Shown piece after piece: positions 60,186 to 64,000 of a stretch of 64,000 nucleotides of DNA. The stretch spans positions 14,379 through 78,378 of the forward strand of contig JANRID010000049.1 of the NCBI GenBank assembly GCA_033765305.1. The letters are read 5' to 3'. Numbering within the stretch: the first letter of the stretch is position 1; the number at the start of each line of letters is the position of its first letter. A program made the translations under genes and the position numbers. The notes beneath the pieces are model-generated. The model worked only from the letters and a program-made list of their open reading frames with translations, searched no databases and had not been told where the DNA came from. Source of the DNA: RDXT01 sp033765305 (GTDB taxonomy: Bacteria > Bacteroidota > Bacteroidia > J057).

Positions 60186-62660
60186 ATGAAAAAGCTTGTA
60201 CTGCTGGGGGTAGGTCTGTGGATGGGATGGGTGCATCTGGCTGCGCAGCCGGGCGGTGCCGCCGGCGGGCCGCCATCTGCGGCCCGTATTCAGGGGCTGG
60301 TGCAGGACGCAGCAAGCGGCGAGCCGCTGGAATACGCGACAGTGACCCTGATCCGGGCGCAGGACTCGGTGCTGGCAGGCGGCGGCCTCACCGACAGCGA
60401 AGGCGCTTTTACACTTGACAACCTGAAGCCGGGACAGTTTTACATCCGGGTGGAATATCTCGGCTACAGCCGCAAGCTCATCGGGCCGGTACGGCTGGGC
60501 CCGCCGCCTGCGGGCGACGGCTGGGAGCTCCGCCTCGGAGAGATTGCCCTCGAAGCCATGGGCATGGAGGCAGATGAGGTCGAAATCACGGCCAGCCGCT
60601 CGTTTGCAGTTCAATCCATCGATAAAAAAAGCTACGACGCCGGGCAGGTGATCGCGGCGCAGGGCGGAACGGTTCTCGATGTGCTCAACAACATCCCTTC
60701 CGTATCCGTCGATATGGAAGGCGGTGTCAGCCTGCGCGGCAGCCAGAATGTAACCGTGCTCATCGACGGAAAGCCCTCCGGCCTCACCGGCGCCAACCTG
60801 CAGTCGCTGCAGGCCAACCTGATCGAATCCATCGAGGTCATTACGAACCCCTCCGCTAAATACGACCCAGACGGCACCGCCGGCATCATCAACATCATCC
60901 TGAAGAAAAACCGCCAGCGGGGCAGCGGCGGCACCTTCAGCGCCGGGGCCGGCAGCCGCAATAAATACAATTCCGGCCTGCAGCTCTTTTACAATCAGGG
61001 AAAATGGGGCTTCTCCGGCAATTATTCCTTCCGCTATGACGACCGCCGCATCCGGCGCGAAAGCTACCGCGAGGTGTTCAGCCCTGATGGCAGCACCGCA
61101 TATGATCAGCTGACCCTGGGCAATTTCATCTCCTGGAACCATACGGCTCAGGCCGGCATCGACTTCAATCCCGACGCCCGCAACTCCCTGTCGCTCCGCG
61201 GAGTGTACAGCCAAGGGCCCCGCGACCGGCGGGACAGCACAGACTACGAAACCCTCCTGCCCGACGGAGCGCTCACCGACCGCTTCCGGCGCAGCTCGAT
61301 CGAGCTGGAAACCGATGTCAATGTGGATGTAACCGCTGCCTACCGCCGTACCTTCGGCTCGCCGCGCCATACCCTCGGCCTCGACGCGACCTATTCGCTC
61401 AATGATGAGGTGGAGGACAATGACCTTGTCAACCGCTATTTCAATCCCGACGGGACGCCTTCCGGGGTGCCGGACCTCTTCGAGTCGATTCTGACGCCCT
61501 CCCGCGTGACCAACACCACCCTGCAGGCCGATTACGTGCGGCCTGTCGGTTCTAAAGGCGTGCTGGAGGCTGGCGGGAAGTCTATTTTGCGCAGCAATGA
61601 CACCGACCTCCGGTATTTCAGCTGGAATACCGGCGCCAGTCTCTGGGAATTGGACCCCGTCCGCAGCAACCACTTCCGCTATGCGGATCAGATTCATTCG
61701 CTCTATGCCTCCTATGCCGGCGAACGCAACAAATGGGCCTTCAAAGCCGGGCTCCGCGCCGAGCAGACCTTCCTCGAAGGCAATCTGATCACCACCGGCG
61801 AAACGATCCGCAACCAGTTCTTCAACCTCTTTCCCTCCGCTTATCTCGGCTACAGCCTCTCCGAAAGCTCGCAGCTGCTTTTCAACTACAGCCGCCGCAT
61901 CAACCGCCCCCGGATTCAGATGCTCAACCCCTTCAACGACGTCTCCGATCCCTTCAATATCCGCCGGGGCAATCCTGAACTCCAGCCTGAATACGTCAGC
62001 TCGGTCGAGGCTGGCTACAACCAGGCCTTCTCCAAGTGGTCTTTTACCGGCAATCTCTACTTCCGGGACACCCGGAACGCATTCACCCGCTTTGTGGATG
62101 TGGACAGCAACGGGGTCGCCACAACCTTCATGGTCAACCTTGGCAGCAACCGCAGCTATGGGGCGGATGTGACCTTCAACAGCACTCCCGTCTCCTGGCT
62201 CAGCCTGACCTGGAACATCAATGGCTTCCGGAATGACGTGGATGCCTCCAACCTGGATGCAGACCTCTCCAACGGTGCCTGGGTGGCCAATACCCGCCTC
62301 AATGCCACCGTCAAGCTGCCGCACAGCATAGACCTGCAGCTCACCGGCAATTACAATTCGCCCCGCAATACCCCGCAGGGCATCTCCATCGCCACGCGCT
62401 CGCTCGATCTGTCGGCGCGCATGCGGGTCCTGAAAAACGCCGGCACCCTCGCGCTCTCCTGCACCGACATCTTCAATACCCTGTACTTCGGCAATGAGGC
62501 CGAAAGCGATGCGTTCGTGCAGCGCTTTACCTTCAAGCGGGAAACGCGCGTGCTGCTGCTCAATTTCACCTACCGATTCGGCAAAGTCATGGAGCAGCGC
62601 CGCCGGAACGGACGCGAGGATGGCCGCCAGGACGACGGCGGAGGCATGGGCGATTTCTGA
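60186..62660 (+). CDS. TonB-dependent receptor of the OMP_b-brl_3 type
   Basis: 824 aa from ATG 60186 (a GTG just before it is also in frame). Signal peptide ending MGWVHLAAQ. A Gly/Ala/Pro-rich stretch, a carboxypeptidase-regulatory domain (about 35-115; IQGLVQDAASGEPLEYATVT, TDSEGAFTLDNLKPGQFYI), a plug (about 130-235; TVLDVLNNIPSVSVDMEGGV, VLIDGKPSGLTG, IEVITNPSAKYDPDG) and the outer-membrane barrel typical of the outer_membrane_beta-barrel family (SLSESSQLLFNYSRRINRPR, LNPFNDVSDPFNIRRGNPEL). The C-terminus has an unusual hydrophilic, Arg/Asp/Gly-rich tail after the last strand (RRRNGREDGRQDDGGGMGDF). No SusD partner. The ligand is unknown; many in this family handle peptides or siderophores. 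Confidence 0.9.
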   Translation: MKKLVLLGVGLWMGWVHLAAQPGGAAGGPPSAARIQGLVQDAASGEPLEYATVTLIRAQDSVLAGGGLTDSEGAFTLDNLKPGQFYIRVEYLGYSRKLIGPVRLGPPPAGDGWELRLGEIALEAMGMEADEVEITASRSFAVQSIDKKSYDAGQVIAAQGGTVLDVLNNIPSVSVDMEGGVSLRGSQNVTVLIDGKPSGLTGANLQSLQANLIESIEVITNPSAKYDPDGTAGIINIILKKNRQRGSGGTFSAGAGSRNKYNSGLQLFYNQGKWGFSGNYSFRYDDRRIRRESYREVFSPDGSTAYDQLTLGNFISWNHTAQAGIDFNPDARNSLSLRGVYSQGPRDRRDSTDYETLLPDGALTDRFRRSSIELETDVNVDVTAAYRRTFGSPRHTLGLDATYSLNDEVEDNDLVNRYFNPDGTPSGVPDLFESILTPSRVTNTTLQADYVRPVGSKGVLEAGGKSILRSNDTDLRYFSWNTGASLWELDPVRSNHFRYADQIHSLYASYAGERNKWAFKAGLRAEQTFLEGNLITTGETIRNQFFNLFPSAYLGYSLSESSQLLFNYSRRINRPRIQMLNPFNDVSDPFNIRRGNPELQPEYVSSVEAGYNQAFSKWSFTGNLYFRDTRNAFTRFVDVDSNGVATTFMVNLGSNRSYGADVTFNSTPVSWLSLTWNINGFRNDVDASNLDADLSNGAWVANTRLNATVKLPHSIDLQLTGNYNSPRNTPQGISIATRSLDLSARMRVLKNAGTLALSCTDIFNTLYFGNEAESDAFVQRFTFKRETRVLLLNFTYRFGKVMEQRRRNGREDGRQDDGGGMGDF

Positions 62661-62666
62661 GGGGGC

Positions 62667-62990
62667 TCAGGCCCGGACCGGCTCGGAGGCTTCCTGCTCC
62701 CGGCGGAGCTGAGGCTCCAGCCAGAAGGTGCCCAGCGGAATCAGCGACGCGATGAATGCTACGATGCCTTTCCATAGCGTCCATTTCCGAACCCACATCA
62801 CCTGGGCCAGTGCTGCACAGTAGAGCACAAAGAGCAGGCCGTGCATCCAGCCCGTCACGGTAACGGCCTCGGGAATGCCGGCGAAATATTTGAGCGGCAT
62901 GGCGATGCCCAGCAGTACGAGGTAGGAGATTCCTTCGATAAACCCGATGACCCGGAAACGGCCCAGGGCGGTCTGCATCAATGCTGTCAT
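62667..62990 (-). CDS. DUF3817 integral membrane protein
   Basis: 107 aa with three hydrophobic helices (about 13-37, 45-65, 72-92). The start FRVIGFIEGISYLVLLGIAMPLKY and the middle GWMHGLLFVLYCAALA match the DUF3817 (YdzA-like) family of small membrane proteins of unknown role. The C-terminal tail is charged and probably cytoplasmic. It is convergent with the TonB receptor gene (6 bases). A TATTCGC box directly abuts the start codon. Confidence 0.85.
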   Translation of the reverse strand: MTALMQTALGRFRVIGFIEGISYLVLLGIAMPLKYFAGIPEAVTVTGWMHGLLFVLYCAALAQVMWVRKWTLWKGIVAFIASLIPLGTFWLEPQLRREQEASEPVRA

Positions 62991-63087
62991 GCGAATATGG
63001 CTTCAGTAATCTGATATGCTTCATACTGCCGGAGCCCGGCGGAGGTTTCCGGATCGGCAGGAAAATCGTCTGCGTGCAGCAGATTCT

Positions 63088-63765
63088 TCAGGAGCCGGCC
63101 TCCAGGCGCAGAAAGGTGCGCCGCCGGAGCGCCAGCAGCAGCTGCGGCAGATCCAGCGGCACCCGGCGCCCTTCGACGATCAGCGCCTCCGCATGCCCCT
63201 GCAAGCGCATCCAGAACCATGCGGCAATCTGCTCCAGCGAGTCCTGCTCGCCGAAAGTCAGGTACAGCCGGACCGACTCGCGGAAGCCGATGCCCCGCCC
63301 CTGATGCGACTCGTCTGCAATCAGATACGCCTGCGTCTGCGGAATCCGGTACTTTTCCCCCCGCAGCAGCAGGCGCCAGCTGGTCTGGAACAGGTGATAC
63401 TTCAGGTCCGGATCGCTCGTCAGAATCTCGATCCGGAGATCCTGGCCCGCAAACCGCGCACGGGGGTCGGCCAGCCGGCTGTCCGGATCCGCCGCCTGCG
63501 GGATAGGCGTGCCAGGGCCGCTCAGCCGCAGCTTCAGCATCTCCTGCGCCTTGGCCGCCAGCCGTTCGATAGCCACGAAGCGTGCGTGCGCCATTTCCCG
63601 CACCACCGGATCGCCGTACTTCTCGAAGTTGTCGGGATGGTATTTCTGCCGCAGGGCCTTGTGCAGCTCCGCCAGCGCAGCCTCATCCTGCACGTCGGCC
63701 AGCTGCACCCCGAAGAGCTGCGCAAATTGTTCCTGTTCTTCCGGAGTAAAAACGGGAGGAGTCAT
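63088..63765 (-). CDS. J-domain protein
   Basis: 225 aa. The N-terminus (about residues 10-75) is a J-domain with HPD at 43-45 (LHKALRQKYHPDNFEKYGDP), the motif that stimulates DnaK ATPase. There is no Gly/Phe linker or zinc-finger domain, so it is not DnaJ itself. The C-terminal two thirds (about 90-225) is a separate alpha/beta domain (DLRIEILTSDPDLKYHLF, LLLRGEKYRIPQTQAYLIAD, ESVRLYLTFGEQDSLEQIA) that I do not recognise and that probably selects the client. It has a -7 box TATCTTGC 18 bases upstream. It is probably cytosolic, as no signal peptide is present. Confidence 0.82.
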   Translation of the reverse strand: MTPPVFTPEEQEQFAQLFGVQLADVQDEAALAELHKALRQKYHPDNFEKYGDPVVREMAHARFVAIERLAAKAQEMLKLRLSGPGTPIPQAADPDSRLADPRARFAGQDLRIEILTSDPDLKYHLFQTSWRLLLRGEKYRIPQTQAYLIADESHQGRGIGFRESVRLYLTFGEQDSLEQIAAWFWMRLQGHAEALIVEGRRVPLDLPQLLLALRRRTFLRLEAGS

Positions 63766-63783
63766 AGGGCTGAAAGTGGAACA

Positions 63784-63791
63784 GCAAGATA
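63784..63791 (-). promoter_or_regulatory. -7 element TATCTTGC for the J-domain gene
   Basis: On the minus strand TATCTTGC, 18 bases upstream of the ATG at 63765. Confidence 0.45.
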
Positions 63792-63867
63792 CTGACTTCT
63801 GATCGATCTGCTGCGGAAACTGCCGAAAGTCTGACCCGGCTGAAGCAGAAATGTGACACCTTCAAAC

Positions 63868-63900
63868 GCGCAGCGCCTGCCGGAGAGGCAGGCGCTGCGC
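63868..63900 (-). terminator. Strong hairpin after the partial T9SS gene
   Basis: Perfect 14-bp stem (GCGCAGCGCCTGCC / GGCAGGCGCTGCGC), 5-base loop; on the minus strand followed by GTTTGAAGG. It lies 20 bases past the stop at 63921. Confidence 0.75.
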
Positions 63901-63920
63901 CGGAATTCGGATTGAGGTGC

Positions 63921-64000
63921 TTACCGCACGAGGGTGACCTGCCCTCTGTAGGCCTGTCCTGCGACGGAGAGGGCGTAGAAGTAGACGCCGGCCTCGGCGG
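63921..64000 (-). CDS. C-terminal end of a T9SS type A substrate (partial)
   Basis: Only 25 codons and the TAA stop (63921-63923) are inside the window; the gene enters from the right edge. The translation ends EAGVYFYALSVAG followed by QAYRGQVTLVR, the typical last strands of the Por secretion system C-terminal sorting domain (GVYFY...G...KVTLVR). The rest of the protein is unknown. A 14-bp hairpin follows the stop. Confidence 0.75.
   Translation of the reverse strand, partial: AEAGVYFYALSVAGQAYRGQVTLVR

Noticed and set aside
59820..62324. An 834-codon minus-strand open frame opposite dapF's upstream region and the TonB receptor
   Set aside because: It runs antisense to the receptor gene and in another frame through dapF; no domain is visible.

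Overview
The window is GC-rich DNA from a member of the phylum Bacteroidota. The support is a SusC/SusD pair, three proteins with type IX secretion (T9SS) C-terminal signals, TonB-dependent receptors with carboxypeptidase-regulatory N-termini, a DUF4294 protein, and -7 promoter elements of the TATCTTTG/TATATTTG type with almost no Shine-Dalgarno sequences. A high-GC environmental lineage such as the Saprospiria would fit, but that placement is inference. I found no tRNA, rRNA, CRISPR array, transposase, integrase or phage gene. Layout: 1-4.7 kb holds a membrane-protein fragment, a phosphonatase-like HAD hydrolase, a secreted beta-helix protein and an acyl-CoA dehydrogenase. 4.7-5.6 kb is an intergenic tandem-repeat array (five ~96-bp units plus three upstream copies of a second element). 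5.6-21.8 kb is mostly surface and housekeeping genes: a lipoprotein, a WYL regulator, a giant PKD-repeat T9SS protein, a lipoprotein alpha/beta hydrolase, a Uma2-family protein, a GH20 hexosaminidase, an S41 protease, a membrane LytTR regulator, and a paiB-like gene cut by an in-frame amber codon. 21.9-28.8 kb is a four-gene minus-strand operon for phosphorus capture (PstS-like binding protein, TonB receptor, two PhoD-like phosphatases) with a good promoter and a terminator-like hairpin. 29-37.6 kb holds an rRNA methyltransferase, an NtrB/NtrC-like two-component pair, a GH5 lipoprotein, a VCBS/OmpA fusion protein and a DUF4294 protein. 37.6-50.3 kb is a SusC/SusD pair followed by two giant tandem CRTAC1-type (VCBS plus ASPIC/UnbV) proteins. 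50.3-64 kb holds a GH19-like hydrolase whose start codon abuts a heptamer-repeat array, a Gfo/Idh oxidoreductase, aspartate kinase, prolyl oligopeptidase, a TIGR03364-type FAD oxidoreductase, a pentameric ligand-gated ion channel homologue, diaminopimelate epimerase, another TonB receptor, a DUF3817 membrane protein, a J-domain protein and the tail of a T9SS substrate. How the genes work together: two themes stand out. Phosphorus scavenging is represented by the PhoD/PstS-like/TonB operon and by both halves of a proposed phosphonate route, the phosphonatase-like hydrolase and the FAD amino-oxidase, although these two are about 56 kb apart. Polymer capture at the cell surface is represented by SusCD, GH20, GH5, the CRTAC1 proteins and the T9SS adhesins. 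Aspartate kinase and DapF both serve lysine/diaminopimelate synthesis. The most notable items are the ion-channel homologue, the nonsense-interrupted paiB, the repeat family shared by two loci 46 kb apart, and the GH19-like candidate effector.
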